64,000 nucleotides of DNA from Aurantiochytrium sp. KH105 (GCA_003116975.1 BGKB01000002.1:593047-657046); one strand, 5' to 3'. Counted from the stretch's first letter, positions 8,140 to 17,704 are shown. Numbers and translations: made by a program. The notes: a model not told the origin generated them from the sequence alone.

Positions 8140-10116
8140 CTAGCGTCGCGCCAGCGAAATTGCGGCGAGGAGCAGTGCGACCGAGGCAAGCTTCGTGAGA
8201 CGGAGCGTAAAGACGCTGGAAATCCGGGACCAGACACTGGGATATAGCTTCGCATCAAGCTCGGTAAAGGTGCAAAAAAGCTTATCATCCTCGATATCGT
8301 GCTGCATGCTCGAATCCAGCATTGCCACAAGCTTGAGGATAGAGTCATGAATCCAGGCAATGCGCCGGTACACGTTAGAGTCGCGGCGAATGCGATACTG
8401 CATTTTTACAGGGCGAAAAGGATTGAAGGAACCCAAGGTCTGCAAGTACATTGGATTCGGCCGAGTCAGTGGGAAGCGAAAGGGAAGCCGCAGGCTGTTG
8501 GCAAGGCCCGGAAAGATACGAGTCACCAAGGTTGCCAAAGGTCCCGCTGCAGGACCTGACTCGTCGAGCTCAAAGGTGAGCAGGTCAATGTCCTGCTCAA
8601 GCTTGGCGAATATTTTCCGTAGATTCGAAGCCTGTTCGCGCTCCCGCAAGGCCTCTTCGGAAATGTCGGACAGATTTGTAGTAGCGTCGTCTGCGGGGTT
8701 CGCGTCGGCAAGACGCCACAGTTTGAAGAAATCGATGTAACGAAGCACAGAGCGAGAGTTGCGCGGATCCAGCATAATCTTGGCGATGTTCTGCATCTGC
8801 ACGCGGTACAGCGCAAAGCAGCCTGGCGCAACGGTGGTCGCAAAGTCGCCAATCCTCCCATGCTTGTCCATCTGCAGCAAGTTGTCATCGCGGAGATGGG
8901 TGTAGTCATCCGCAAAGGCTGCAATAACCTCGATCACCGTGCTATCCTTGTAGTACTGGGTATTCTCTTTGCGCATAAGCTCGAGCCAGCTAAAGAATTC
9001 GCCAAATTGGTAGAGTGTCGATATTTTGGCGTTAAAAGCCGGACAAAAACGCTCGCAATGGCTCCTTGTGCATGTCTTCTCGTGCTTCTCCTTGAGGAGG
9101 AAGCCAATACTGGCCATACTTTTGAGACGCTTCATGAGCTCGATGCCCGTATCCGCGGCTTTGTACTTGGTCATGATCCCATACAGGTAGCTATCGTGCG
9201 TATTGAGGTAGGGGAGGAGCATGGGCTCGCCGAGAAGGTCGCTGTTGAGGTCATGGCCGTCGTAACCCGGAATCAGGGGCGTATCGGAAGCGTCGCTTGA
9301 AGCGGTTTGCTCGATGGCGCGTTGAAAGGCGCTGCGAAAAGCCGAAGCCTTGGCCTCGGGGGTCAGCGTGTTTTCGCTTAGGAACCGCCTCGGCCCTCCA
9401 CTCACGGAGAGCTTTTTGTACACCTCGCGGCAAAAGTTTTCGTTCATGTACCTCGCACCGCTAAAGGAGCACACCGTGCTCCAGCAAAAGATCACGATGT
9501 CATGTTTGCCCTTCTCGTAAAAGGGCTGGTCCATGCGTTTGCGCGCGACCTCGGTGGCGAGGGGCTCTGTGGTGCAGCAGTTGAGGATGAGCAGGCGGAG
9601 TTTCTCAATCTCCGCGAGCAGGTTCGCCAGCACGGGCGCGTCGGGGCTGACCTCGGCGCCGAACTTGACCTTGCCATTCTTCGTGGCGTGGCCTGCGAAG
9701 ACGATCGCCGTGTACTGGTCGTGATCTCCGCGGTGCGCAAAGTCTCTCCACGTGCACCCCTCGACGAAGTTCATCCCCTCCTCCCGGGCCGCGTCCACGA
9801 AGTCCTTCCAGGACCTCGAGGCCCTTGCTTCCCCGCGGACGGCGCCGCCTTCCGCAGCGCCTCCCACATCGCCCGCGTCCGCAGCGTCGCCCGCGGGAGC
9901 CCCTGCGTGCGCGAACGGCTCGAACCCGTCGAAGCGGCCGGGGCGCACGGCCCTGCACACGGCCTCGAACTCCTCGCGCAGCACCTTCTCCTGGTCCTCC
10001 TCCTCCTTGCCGTCCTCCTTGAGCGCCACGAAGAGCCACAGGTCGCCATCGAAGCCGCGCGCGCCATCCCCGCCGCCATGCTGCGCGCCGCCGCCGCCGC
10101 CCGCGCCGCCGCGCAT
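8140..10116 (-). CDS. CHAT-domain (caspase-like) protein with C-terminal membrane tail
   Basis: 658 aa from the ATG at 10114-10116, the only Met before the conserved part. After a Gly-rich start comes a strand (DGDLWLFVALKED). Then comes the catalytic-His strand TAIVFAGHATKNG (His143) and, 37 residues on, the strand LRLLILNCCTTEPLATEV (Cys180/Cys181). The next strand, DIVIFCWSTVCSFSGARYMNENFCREVY, is the typical CHAT ending (V-x-x-W-x-T ... F ... FY). Residues 240-630 are a long, mainly helical region with two Cys/His clusters (TCTRSHCERFC). The last 20 residues are a hydrophobic helix (ASVALLLAAISLA) capped by Arg-Arg, as in tail-anchored proteins. CHAT proteases include separases and bacterial effectors. 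Protease activity is inferred from the His/Cys pair. Confidence 0.75.
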   Translation of the reverse strand: MRGGAGGGGGAQHGGGDGARGFDGDLWLFVALKEDGKEEEDQEKVLREEFEAVCRAVRPGRFDGFEPFAHAGAPAGDAADAGDVGGAAEGGAVRGEARASRSWKDFVDAAREEGMNFVEGCTWRDFAHRGDHDQYTAIVFAGHATKNGKVKFGAEVSPDAPVLANLLAEIEKLRLLILNCCTTEPLATEVARKRMDQPFYEKGKHDIVIFCWSTVCSFSGARYMNENFCREVYKKLSVSGGPRRFLSENTLTPEAKASAFRSAFQRAIEQTASSDASDTPLIPGYDGHDLNSDLLGEPMLLPYLNTHDSYLYGIMTKYKAADTGIELMKRLKSMASIGFLLKEKHEKTCTRSHCERFCPAFNAKISTLYQFGEFFSWLELMRKENTQYYKDSTVIEVIAAFADDYTHLRDDNLLQMDKHGRIGDFATTVAPGCFALYRVQMQNIAKIMLDPRNSRSVLRYIDFFKLWRLADANPADDATTNLSDISEEALREREQASNLRKIFAKLEQDIDLLTFELDESGPAAGPLATLVTRIFPGLANSLRLPFRFPLTRPNPMYLQTLGSFNPFRPVKMQYRIRRDSNVYRRIAWIHDSILKLVAMLDSSMQHDIEDDKLFCTFTELDAKLYPSVWSRISSVFTLRLTKLASVALLLAAISLARR

Positions 10117-10422
10117 GCCGCCGCCCGCGCCGCGCCCGCGCCCGCGCCCGCGCTCTGCGCGCCGCCCTGCGCGCCGCCCTGCGCGCCGCTCTGCGCGCCG
10201 CCGGGCGCGTCCGGGCCGCGCGCCCTGCGCGTATCCGGGCCGCTCTGCGCGCCGCAGATCGCGCTCTGGCCGCGGCGTGCGCGCTGCAGCTGGCCGCGGC
10301 GTGCGCTCTGCAGCGGCGCGCGCAGCGGCGCGGGGGGCTCGCGCGCGGAGAGCCCGGCGGCGGAGAGCCCGGCGGCGGAGAGCCCGGCGGCGGAGAACGC
10401 GGGCGCGGACGGGGCCGGGGCG

Positions 10423-11142
10423 ATGATGGAGCACGAGAACGAGAACTCGAGCTCGGGCCGCGAGGACGCCGAGGCGCAGCGGCGCGCCGGCGAAGGCGGG
10501 CAGCAGCTCTTCGGGCTGCGGCAGTTCTACTCGGACGAGGGCCTGGCGGACGACCTGCTGCGGCAGCCGCCGCTGGAGCTGTTTTCGGCGTGGATGTCCG
10601 ATGCGCGCGAAAGCGGCAACGTCGAGCCCAACGCCATGGTCGTCAGCACCTGCGAGGACGCCAAGCCGTCCTCGCGCGTCGTGCTGCTCAAGCTCTTTGA
10701 CGAGCGCGGATTCGTGTGGTTCACGAACTACGAGAGCCGCAAGGGCCGCCAGCTGGCCGCGAACCCGAATGCGTCCATCCTCTTCTTCTGGCAGGAACTG
10801 CAGCGCTCCGTGCGCATCGAGGGCCGCGTCGAGCGCATCGAGCCCGAGCTCTCCGACGAGTACTTTGCCGTCCGTCCGCGAGAGTCCCAGGTCGGCGCGC
10901 TCGCGAGTGACCAGAGCCAGCCCATCGCATCCCGCGAGGCACTCGAGGCCAAGGAGGCCGCGCTCAAGGAAAAGTATGCACAAAACGACGACCCTATCCC
11001 GCGCCCGGACCACTGGGGCGGCTACCGCCTTATTCCGGACTACATTGAGTTCTGGAAAGGTCGCCCCTCCCGTCTCCATGATCGTCTCGCCTATACCAAG
11101 ACGGAAGACGGGTCCTGGGATGCCAAACGTCTGCAGCCCTGA
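10423..11142 (+). CDS. PNPO: Pyridoxamine/pyridoxine 5'-phosphate oxidase
   Basis: 239 aa from the ATG at 10423 (a second ATG follows at once). The FMN-dependent enzyme makes pyridoxal 5'-phosphate in vitamin B6 salvage. Family landmarks are all present: SSRVVLLK, GFVWFTNYESRKGRQLA, NPNASILFFW, QRSVRIEGRVE, EYFAVRP, and the C-terminal HWGGYRLIP, EFWKGRPSRLHDR and RLQP. Length is normal for the family. The open frame continues upstream to 10078 through an Ala/Arg/Pro/Cys-rich stretch that could be read as a presequence, but that would overlap the divergent CHAT gene. I therefore prefer 10423. The 306-bp spacer at 10117-10422 would then be a shared promoter. Confidence 0.93.
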   Translation: MMEHENENSSSGREDAEAQRRAGEGGQQLFGLRQFYSDEGLADDLLRQPPLELFSAWMSDARESGNVEPNAMVVSTCEDAKPSSRVVLLKLFDERGFVWFTNYESRKGRQLAANPNASILFFWQELQRSVRIEGRVERIEPELSDEYFAVRPRESQVGALASDQSQPIASREALEAKEAALKEKYAQNDDPIPRPDHWGGYRLIPDYIEFWKGRPSRLHDRLAYTKTEDGSWDAKRLQP

Positions 11143-11924
11143 GCATGGAACGCAACCTCGGGAAACTAGATCCCGTTCACGCGCATTGCAGTTGCGCAGG
11201 ATCGCTCCCAGCACTTTGACGCTTAGTTCACTAGGCCAAGTCTTTATTTCATTTTCAGTCTCTCGAGCATCGATCTCTTGGCATCAAAACCAACGAGAGT
11301 GAGCATCTACCTCTTGGCGTCAAAATCACAAGCAACTTGCAGCGAGTGCAAATTTAGCCGGGTCCCTTTTTTGACATCTCTGCAGTGATGAATTGGCAAG
11401 AGAATGAACGATCCGTCACAAGGCCAAAAAACTAAAAATCTATCGGCCAGGATGATGGTGATCGATCATGAACTTTCTGCTTCGAATTTTGATGTATACG
11501 CCTAGTTTCAGGTCAATCAATGAATTTTGTTACTCGAAAGCTGGCTAACACGAACAACATCTCATTCTTGTCGTTCCCGGCATCGTCTTCCTTGGTTGTG
11601 TGTGCAGCAGCGGCAGGCAGACACACCGGCACTCAGCCATGTCACTAGTAACATCTATCGAATCTTCTCCTTCTAAAGAGGCTTCCTGTCTTGCACGCGT
11701 TGCGTCAAGCTTGCTTGCACGCACCACCAAAAGCTTATCGACTGTCCGGTGACGTGTTGCGGGCATCGCGTGCGCCACAGGCCAGCGCCCGCTACGCCAT
11801 CGCATAGACCTCGCGCCCCCTGCCAACCCCTCTCGCTGGTGCGCGCCGCCGAGCAGAACCTGAGTGGGAAAAGTCACGAGGGGAGTGATTCAATTCAATC
11901 GTTCAATCCAAGAGGCCTACGATC
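11143..11924. other. Intergenic spacer, no gene seen
   Basis: AT-richer sequence between PNPO and the next plus-strand gene. It contains no long ATG-initiated frame with protein-like composition, no tRNA and no notable repeat beyond a duplicated CATCTCTTGGC(A/G)TC-like phrase near 11278 and 11310. Confidence 0.45.
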
Positions 11925-12827
11925 ATGGCGTGCGTGCAGCGCCCGGGGTTTGGGCACGAGCGAAAGCTAAAGCAGGATCTCGTGCGCGAGAGCCCGCTGG
12001 TGAGCTCCATCAAGCTTTTAATCCCGCTTATGGTCTTTCCGCTTATGCTTATTGCCGCCTTTTACAAGATCCTCCCTCTTATGATCGTATACTTGGGCGT
12101 CAGCCTCGGGCTTGGGTACTACTTTGCGCAAAGCAACGTGGACTTCGTCATCTCACTTTCGCGACCCTCGTTCGAAAGCGCCTCAGAACACTCCCTCGGT
12201 GCGTTGCGCTCGCAGCTCTTGCTCGGTCTCCGGGGCAAGGTCCTGGACCTTTCTCCAGGTAGCTCGTACGCACTGCACGCGTACTACACGGCGCCCAAGA
12301 ATAAGGTCACGAGCGTCACAACCTTTGAAACCAACGACACCTTGCGCAAACTTGCTGAAAGGCGGGCTGCTGCCATGCAAGAACGCCATGGCGTACCCAC
12401 ACGCATTGTCCAGGGCGTGTCCCGAGATGATTTCTTGCAAAAGCAGCTCGAAGAGCAGGGCGAGAACTCGCAGGACGTCATCGTCTCGTACGCCTTTCTC
12501 AATCAGGTGAGCGACACTGCAGAGCAAGTGGAACTTATCTTTAAGCTCTTGCGGCCTGGTGGTACTCTTGTCTTTATGGAGAGCGAGCCATACGACAAGG
12601 ACACACTCGACCGAATGCTCCAGTCTTTGTTTCGAGGTATCTATAAGACCTTGTCGAATGGGACGGACTGCATGCGGCCCATCCTTCCCGTGCTGCAGCA
12701 ACAGACAGGCTGGGATGTCTCGGTGACAAGCATTGAGGCGTCCGAATTGCTTTTCTCGAGCAACCTGAAAATGGGGTACGCCATCAAGAAGGCGACCGGA
12801 TCGGAAGCAGAGCCTACATCATTATGA
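11925..12827 (+). CDS. Membrane-anchored class I methyltransferase-like protein (METTL7-like)
   Basis: 300 aa. A hydrophobic hairpin lies at about residues 28-70 (LLIPLMVFPLMLIAAFYKILPLMIVYLGVSL). It is followed by a Rossmann-type methyltransferase core with motif I region GKVLDLSPGSSY, an acidic strand end (TTFETND), motif IV DVIVSYAFLNQV, and motif V/VI LLRPGGTLVFME. The usual Gly-rich motif I (E/D-x-G-x-G-x-G) is degenerate: Ser-Pro-Gly-Ser-Ser replaces it. SAM binding is therefore uncertain. The arrangement (N-terminal anchor plus MT domain) resembles METTL7/TMT1 thiol methyltransferases of the ER and lipid droplets. Confidence 0.65.
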   Translation: MACVQRPGFGHERKLKQDLVRESPLVSSIKLLIPLMVFPLMLIAAFYKILPLMIVYLGVSLGLGYYFAQSNVDFVISLSRPSFESASEHSLGALRSQLLLGLRGKVLDLSPGSSYALHAYYTAPKNKVTSVTTFETNDTLRKLAERRAAAMQERHGVPTRIVQGVSRDDFLQKQLEEQGENSQDVIVSYAFLNQVSDTAEQVELIFKLLRPGGTLVFMESEPYDKDTLDRMLQSLFRGIYKTLSNGTDCMRPILPVLQQQTGWDVSVTSIEASELLFSSNLKMGYAIKKATGSEAEPTSL

Positions 12828-13051
12828 GTATGCCACCTGCCGCGTGAGCTGCTTGGCGCCGTAGCAAGCGTGCCATTGCGTACCGAAAACAAGATAAGGA
12901 TGGTATTTGTGTTTGTGTGTATGTGAATTTTCCTTGAGCATTTGTAAAAGATTCACGATTTGTGAGCAAAAAGGCCTCTTCTTTTTCATGCTAGGTTTCT
13001 ACTTTTCGGTGGTGACAAACAAATGGACAAAGAAAATACTTATTTTTTTGG

Positions 13052-13957
13052 TTAATCGCGGTGTGGACGCTGACGAAGAAAGGCGTCCTGGGCCCGTCTA
13101 GCATCGTCATTAAGGCGCGCGCTCTGGGTTGCGATTTTCGCGGCCACGAAAACCGTGCCGGCGGCAGCGCTGTAGAGTCCAGCAAGGTATGCCGCCACAA
13201 GTGAAGTGGCCGCCACAGATGCCAAAAAGAAGAATCCAACGGCGAGCAAGAAGCTCGGCTGATATGCTGCCACCACGCCCCACAGATAATAGTAGAAACC
13301 AACAAGCGCGCCAATGAGGCCAATCGTGAAGTTGAGCAGCATGTTGACGATCAGGCGCAGACCGAATTCGACAAGCGATTCGTCGCGGCCCATGGAGCTA
13401 ATCGACATAAAGATAAAGTCATACCATGAGGATCGCTGGGCAAATTCGCGTCCACCTGCGAATTGCGACCAAAAGAGCTCGCGAACCTCCTGCACGCCAT
13501 ACTCGCTAAAGATGCCGACGGTCTGCTTTGCTTCTGAAGAGATCGACGCAAACTCCTTTTCGATAGAGTAGAGATTATCTTGCGCGGCGCGGAGGTTCTC
13601 GTAGTTTTCGTGGCAGGCTTCGTCGCAGGAGAACCATCCTTTGGACTGCGCGTACTTGTGCTGCCAGACGTAGACCTGCTGCTGCGCGGCATCAAGCCGC
13701 TTATAATCAATCTTTGACAAAATGCGGTTGTACGTTTGTTCTTCCTGGTGCGAGACCTGGAATCCCGTCGCAAAGAGGACAAGGACGAGGCCAAAGATCC
13801 ACATTCCCGTGGTCACCTTGTTGCGCTTGGCGAACCTCACGCCGCCGTTGATCATAATCATCGAGAAGTCCGGGATGTCGCCGCCGGCGTCGCCTCCGCG
13901 GCGTGCCGCCGCGGCAGACATGGCGCCCCGCGCGCGGGCTTCCTCTGGCCCTTGCAT
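13052..13957 (-). CDS. Conserved-looking membrane protein of unknown function
   Basis: 301 aa from the ATG at 13955-13957 (an in-frame alternative lies at 13919-13921). A short Arg/Ala N-terminus precedes a helix near residues 50-70 (MWIFGLVLVLFATGFQ). Then comes a lumenal region of about 120 residues with a Cys pair (WFSCDEACHENY) and coiled-coil character. Three or four tightly packed helices follow, from about 200 to 275 (MLLNFTIGLIGALVGFYYYLWG, SFLLAVGFFFLASVAATSLVAAYLAGLY). The tail is Arg-rich. I do not recognise the family. It is divergent from the COA1-like gene across 216 bp, a spacer that holds a (TAGC) run at 14060-14076. Confidence 0.65.
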   Translation of the reverse strand: MQGPEEARARGAMSAAAARRGGDAGGDIPDFSMIMINGGVRFAKRNKVTTGMWIFGLVLVLFATGFQVSHQEEQTYNRILSKIDYKRLDAAQQQVYVWQHKYAQSKGWFSCDEACHENYENLRAAQDNLYSIEKEFASISSEAKQTVGIFSEYGVQEVRELFWSQFAGGREFAQRSSWYDFIFMSISSMGRDESLVEFGLRLIVNMLLNFTIGLIGALVGFYYYLWGVVAAYQPSFLLAVGFFFLASVAATSLVAAYLAGLYSAAAGTVFVAAKIATQSARLNDDARRAQDAFLRQRPHRD

Positions 13958-14173
13958 CGCGACGCGAGCGGGCGAGTGAGTTGGCAAGTTGAGCTGGCAC
14001 GTCGAGTTGCCGGCCGAGCCCAGGAAATCCAATTTGCGTTCTGCCAGGCAGCTGAAGTAGTAGCTAGCTAGCTAGCTCCCAAAGGCGGCTCGCGCGGGCG
14101 CGAAGAACGAGAAAGACTCGCACAGGGCGAGAGAGAGTGAGAGAGACGGCTTCGGGCGGCGACCTCGGCGGAG

Positions 14174-14578
14174 ATGTCGGCGTCCAGCGCAAGGCCCGTG
14201 CTCCGCGGCACGCAAGCGCGATTGTATCGGCTGGGAGAGTTCGCGTGCGGAATGGCGCTCGGGATGGTCACGGCAGGGGCCACCAACTTCGCGCTCGACT
14301 ACCCCGAGCCCGTGCGCGCCATGTACGAGATGGCCAAGAAGAGCGAGGCGCGGAACGTGTTTGGGGAAGACATGTACCGCGGCCTGCTATGGGACGGCGC
14401 CATCACCGACTGGCAGGCGAGCATCACGCTGCCCATGCACGGCGAAAAAGGCAGCGGGACGGTCTATGGCCGCTTTCTGCGCCGCACGGATGGCGTCTGG
14501 GAGCCCATTCTCATCGCGGCCAACAAGGACGGCCAGCAAGTGCCACTGTTTGAAAAGGAGGGGCCATTTCGGGCCTGA
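14174..14578 (+). CDS. COA1/TIM21-like small mitochondrial membrane protein
   Basis: 134 aa. A single hydrophobic segment lies at residues 20-42 (LGEFACGMALGMVTAGATNFAL). The C-terminal domain matches the COA1/TIM21 pattern: G-x-I-x-x-W-x-A-x-I-x-x-P-x-x-G-x-K-G-x-G, then VYGRFLRRTDGVWEPILI and a closing G-x-x-V-P-L. COA1 acts in cytochrome c oxidase assembly at the inner membrane. Similarity is judged by pattern only, at low sequence level, so the family is likely and the exact role uncertain. Confidence 0.6.
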   Translation: MSASSARPVLRGTQARLYRLGEFACGMALGMVTAGATNFALDYPEPVRAMYEMAKKSEARNVFGEDMYRGLLWDGAITDWQASITLPMHGEKGSGTVYGRFLRRTDGVWEPILIAANKDGQQVPLFEKEGPFRA

Positions 14579-14789
14579 CACTGTGAATCAACTCGTCAGG
14601 AAGTCGCATGCCTCGGGCCTCGGGGCTCGAGGCTCGGGACCGCGAGCACGACGTGGATTTCTGGGCATGACCACGGATGCGCGATGCAAAAGCGATTCCG
14701 TCATCGTCCTTCTCACTGTAAACGCAACAAAGATCGGCGTGCCAATGAACAAAATAGTTTAGTCAGTCTCAGCGATAAAATCGCTGACT

Positions 14790-15539
14790 TTATCCCTCTG
14801 CTGGTGGCTCCCCCCCCTCGTGCTGCTGCGCCTGGGCATTCGTCAAGGCTTGCTGCGTCTTCCGTAGCGCATCGTTCGAAAGAACGAGACGGTCCTTGAG
14901 GGTTTCGACGTCGGCCTTGGACTGCTTGAGACTTTTGCTTGCCTTGAAGAGACTTGACTTTGCAAGCGTCAGCTGCTGCGTGAGGTTGTAGACTTTGTTT
15001 TGCAGAAGCTCGACGGAGCGCTCCAACTTGACGTGCTCCTTGACGTCGCGCTGCAGCAGCGAGTGGCATTCGCGGTTGTTGATTACCCTATCCATGAGGT
15101 ACCTCATGGTGACGTTAAATTGTTTCTCCATAAGTCGCGAGGACTCTGTGCAATTGTGCGTAATTGCCGTCAGGTCCTGTTTGCTAGCAAGTACCTCGTA
15201 CTGGAGCGCCTTGAGCTGCTGCTGCTGGCCCAGGAGCTCCTCGGAAATGAGAGAGCTCTTGGACTTGAGAATGCCTACTTTTTTCGATTCTTCGCGTCGG
15301 TTTTCAAGCAGGGTCTCCTTCTCGACGCCGATCTCCACGAGTTGCTGGCGCGTCTCGTAAAGTTGCTGCTTGACGGAGATGAGCTGGTCATGCAAGCCCT
15401 TGCTCATCTGGACCAAGCTCAGGCAAAACGACCCTGTGATAAAGAGCAGTGCAACGAACCATACCATGCCCACGCCGCCGCCGCCGCCGCCGCCGCCGCC
15501 GCGCGAGTTCGCAGTGCTGCGACGATCAGAAGCGCCCAT
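14790..15539 (-). CDS. Single-pass membrane protein with long coiled coil
   Basis: 249 aa. The N-terminal tail has nine consecutive Gly encoded by a GGC/CCG repeat (15476-15502). One transmembrane helix (VGMVWFVALLFITGSFCLSLV) ends near residue 43. The rest is almost entirely heptad-like coiled coil rich in Leu, Gln, Lys and Glu, with three N-glycosylation sequons, and ends in a short Gly/Pro/Glu tail. The topology fits a type II Golgi/ER tether of the golgin or GOLM1 sort, but no family signature is visible. Confidence 0.6.
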   Translation of the reverse strand: MGASDRRSTANSRGGGGGGGGGVGMVWFVALLFITGSFCLSLVQMSKGLHDQLISVKQQLYETRQQLVEIGVEKETLLENRREESKKVGILKSKSSLISEELLGQQQQLKALQYEVLASKQDLTAITHNCTESSRLMEKQFNVTMRYLMDRVINNRECHSLLQRDVKEHVKLERSVELLQNKVYNLTQQLTLAKSSLFKASKSLKQSKADVETLKDRLVLSNDALRKTQQALTNAQAQQHEGGEPPAEG

Positions 15540-16407
15540 CGTGGAGCACGACGTTGCCCGGCCTTTCCCGCGTCGAAAGGATCTGTCTCAGAAGGTGCTT
15601 GCGCCTGCTCTCGGGACAGAAAATCACACTGCGCCTCTGCGCCTCTGCGCCAGAGCTTTGGCGTCGCTGCCGCCGCCGCCGCTGCCGCCGCTCGCTCTCT
15701 TGCGCGAGTCCGGTCGCGCAGAATCAGTTTTATGCGACTTGACAATGCAGGCAGAGCCGACTCGGCTCGTCAGGCTAGACCCTGATAGATGTCATTTCCT
15801 TGTTGCAAGCCATCTTTTGACAACGTGAAGAAGTTGAAGAAGGAGATGAAGGAGGAGGAGAAGAAGAAGAAAAAGAGAAAGAAGGAAAAAGAAAGGAGAA
15901 GAGACAAGTGAGTGATGCGAATCATCCAATAAAGTTTCAATAAATTTCTGTGGTCAGCCGGTTGGTCGGCCACCACCCACCCCCCTCGTTTCTCTTCCCC
16001 CCCCACCCCCCCCCCCCCCCCAATGTTCATGTTCGCGTTGACAAAACGTCTACCTATGTTCGCGTGGACCTCTCGTTCGACGGTATCAAGCGTGACAACT
16101 TGAAGTGGACCAGGGGGGTCGTTCCGAGATTAGGACAAGAATGAAACATCGCAAATCGCTTCACAAGTCGCCACCCTACATGGGGGGAATTTGGAGGCCT
16201 CACAATGAACTCGAATCGAGATCAAGTTGTCAAATGGAAAACTGAAGCAAGTTGACTTGCGTTGCAGGTCAAGATGAAATGAAAGATCACCAAATAGCAA
16301 TCAGCAACACAAACACAACAAATCATTTCGAGCCTCGCCTGGGAGGATAAGAAACGACGACAGGGACCGTGAAACTAAAACAGCAGCGAGCAAGAGTCAG
16401 AACCAGA
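15540..16407. other. Spacer with polypurine tract and poly-C run
   Basis: Holds a GAA/GGA-rich polypurine stretch at about 15830-15905 and a C-homopolymer at 15997-16021 interrupted by one A. No gene was recognised. Both tracts can adopt non-B structures and are common sites of sequencing error. Confidence 0.5.
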
Positions 16408-17499
16408 TCATGGGTGGCCAAAGGCCGGGAGCGGGGGCGATGAGGTTGAATCATCAACATCGGGCAGAGGGGCAGCAGAGGCCGAGTATCCAATACCTTC
16501 GAGCGACTTGCCGCGCTGCACACGCTCACGGCGACGAGCCACCGAAGCACGAGCCCACTGCTTAATTTTGATAGGGCACTTTGAGCTGAGGTGGTCGCCA
16601 GGGCAATGCTTGCAGCCAATCTTGCGGCAGCGATTGAGGCGGTGGCGGCGCCCGCAGCGGTTGCATGGCCGGTTCGGGCACTTGGCGGCTACCTTGCCGC
16701 AGTTGAGGCCAATGTCCTTGCAAAAGGGGCAGCAGCTCGCCTTTCGGAAAGCGCTGTATCGCGACTTATTTTCCTTCTTGGTGCTCCCTTGGGCCTTGAC
16801 TGTAGACGTGCGAATACGCTTGGTGCCCACATCGGTATCAACGCTGGCACTGCTGCTCGAGCTGAGACTGCGCTTCAACAGCGTTCCTTTCGAAGACGCC
16901 GCCGAAGATGTTGTTCCCGTGGACTCGGCACCGTCGCGCGTGCTGTCATCCTCGATATGCGCAGCATTGGCCAAGGAGCCCATAAAGTCTGCGGCCGACA
17001 TAGACGGCACGGGCGGAGGTCCAGCCGCCAGAATAGAAGCAAAAGAGGGCTTGGTGCTCATGTTTCCGAGCAAGCTGCTTGCGAGATCTCCTGAAGAGGA
17101 ATCAGAGCGCATGTCCAAGAGCGAAGATGACGAACCGAGCGAGCCCGAGGCATTCGAGGTATTCGAGATTGACGCGTTGATACTGGTGCTCAGGCTTGAG
17201 CCCTGAGGCATGCTCAGAGCAGAGAGCGCGCTTGAGACCGGGGCAAAGGCGAACTTTTTACTCTCGTCCATTAAGCCAGCAAGAGCCGAAGAAGGCACAT
17301 TGATAAGCTTGCCGGTGTCCTTGACAGCAGCTTCGGCCTGCTCGTTGCGCAGCTTAAGGAAACCCTGCAGCACCTCCACGGCGCGGATTTCTGGGGCGCT
17401 CAACGAGAGAACGTTGCTAAAGTCTACCTTTGCGGAGGTATCGACGTCTCCAAAAAATGCAGATGACGCACGAGGCGTGTGTTGTTGCATGGCCGCCAT
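16408..17499 (-). CDS. Ser-rich protein with tandem CCHC-type zinc knuckles
   Basis: 363 aa from the ATG at 17497-17499. The N-terminal 230 residues are Ser/Ala-rich and probably disordered, with a helix near residues 30-60 (EIRAVEVLQGFLKLRNEQAE). A basic segment precedes a Cys/His cluster at about 260-315 that reads as three consecutive knuckles: CCPFCKDIGLNCGKVAAKCP, CNRCGRRHRLNRC and CKHCPGDHLSSKCP. The spacing C-x2-C-x4-H-x4-C is exact in the last two. Such clusters bind single-stranded RNA or DNA. The family is not recognised; no reverse-transcriptase or integrase sequence lies nearby, so it is not obviously a retroelement gag. Confidence 0.7.
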   Translation of the reverse strand: MAAMQQHTPRASSAFFGDVDTSAKVDFSNVLSLSAPEIRAVEVLQGFLKLRNEQAEAAVKDTGKLINVPSSALAGLMDESKKFAFAPVSSALSALSMPQGSSLSTSINASISNTSNASGSLGSSSSLLDMRSDSSSGDLASSLLGNMSTKPSFASILAAGPPPVPSMSAADFMGSLANAAHIEDDSTRDGAESTGTTSSAASSKGTLLKRSLSSSSSASVDTDVGTKRIRTSTVKAQGSTKKENKSRYSAFRKASCCPFCKDIGLNCGKVAAKCPNRPCNRCGRRHRLNRCRKIGCKHCPGDHLSSKCPIKIKQWARASVARRRERVQRGKSLEGIGYSASAAPLPDVDDSTSSPPLPAFGHP

Positions 17500-17619
17500 A
17501 GCTTTTGTTTGTGGATTTGGGTCTCGATGACAAGACGAAGTGTGCTCAAAAATGTCTGTCTGGTTTCTGAGCACGCAAGAATGGAGTGATAGTCGACCTA
17601 GCGCGCGTGTGCGTGCGTG

Positions 17620-17702
<83 letters not shown>

Positions 17703-17704
17703 TG
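17620..17704 (+). repeat. (GTGC)n tetranucleotide microsatellite
   Basis: About 21 perfect units, with imperfect units extending back to about 17605. It starts about 120 bp upstream of the ATG of the zinc-knuckle gene and so lies in its presumptive promoter or 5' leader. Confidence 0.95.

Noticed and set aside
9502-10422. Plus-strand frame extending PNPO upstream by 307 codons
   Set aside because: Mostly antisense to the conserved CHAT core; composition is Ala/Pro/Cys/Arg simple repeat near the PNPO start.
10117-11214. Minus-strand frame extending the CHAT protein by 366 residues
   Set aside because: It is antisense to the PNPO coding region, whose plus-strand reading matches the family throughout, and it has no homology of its own.
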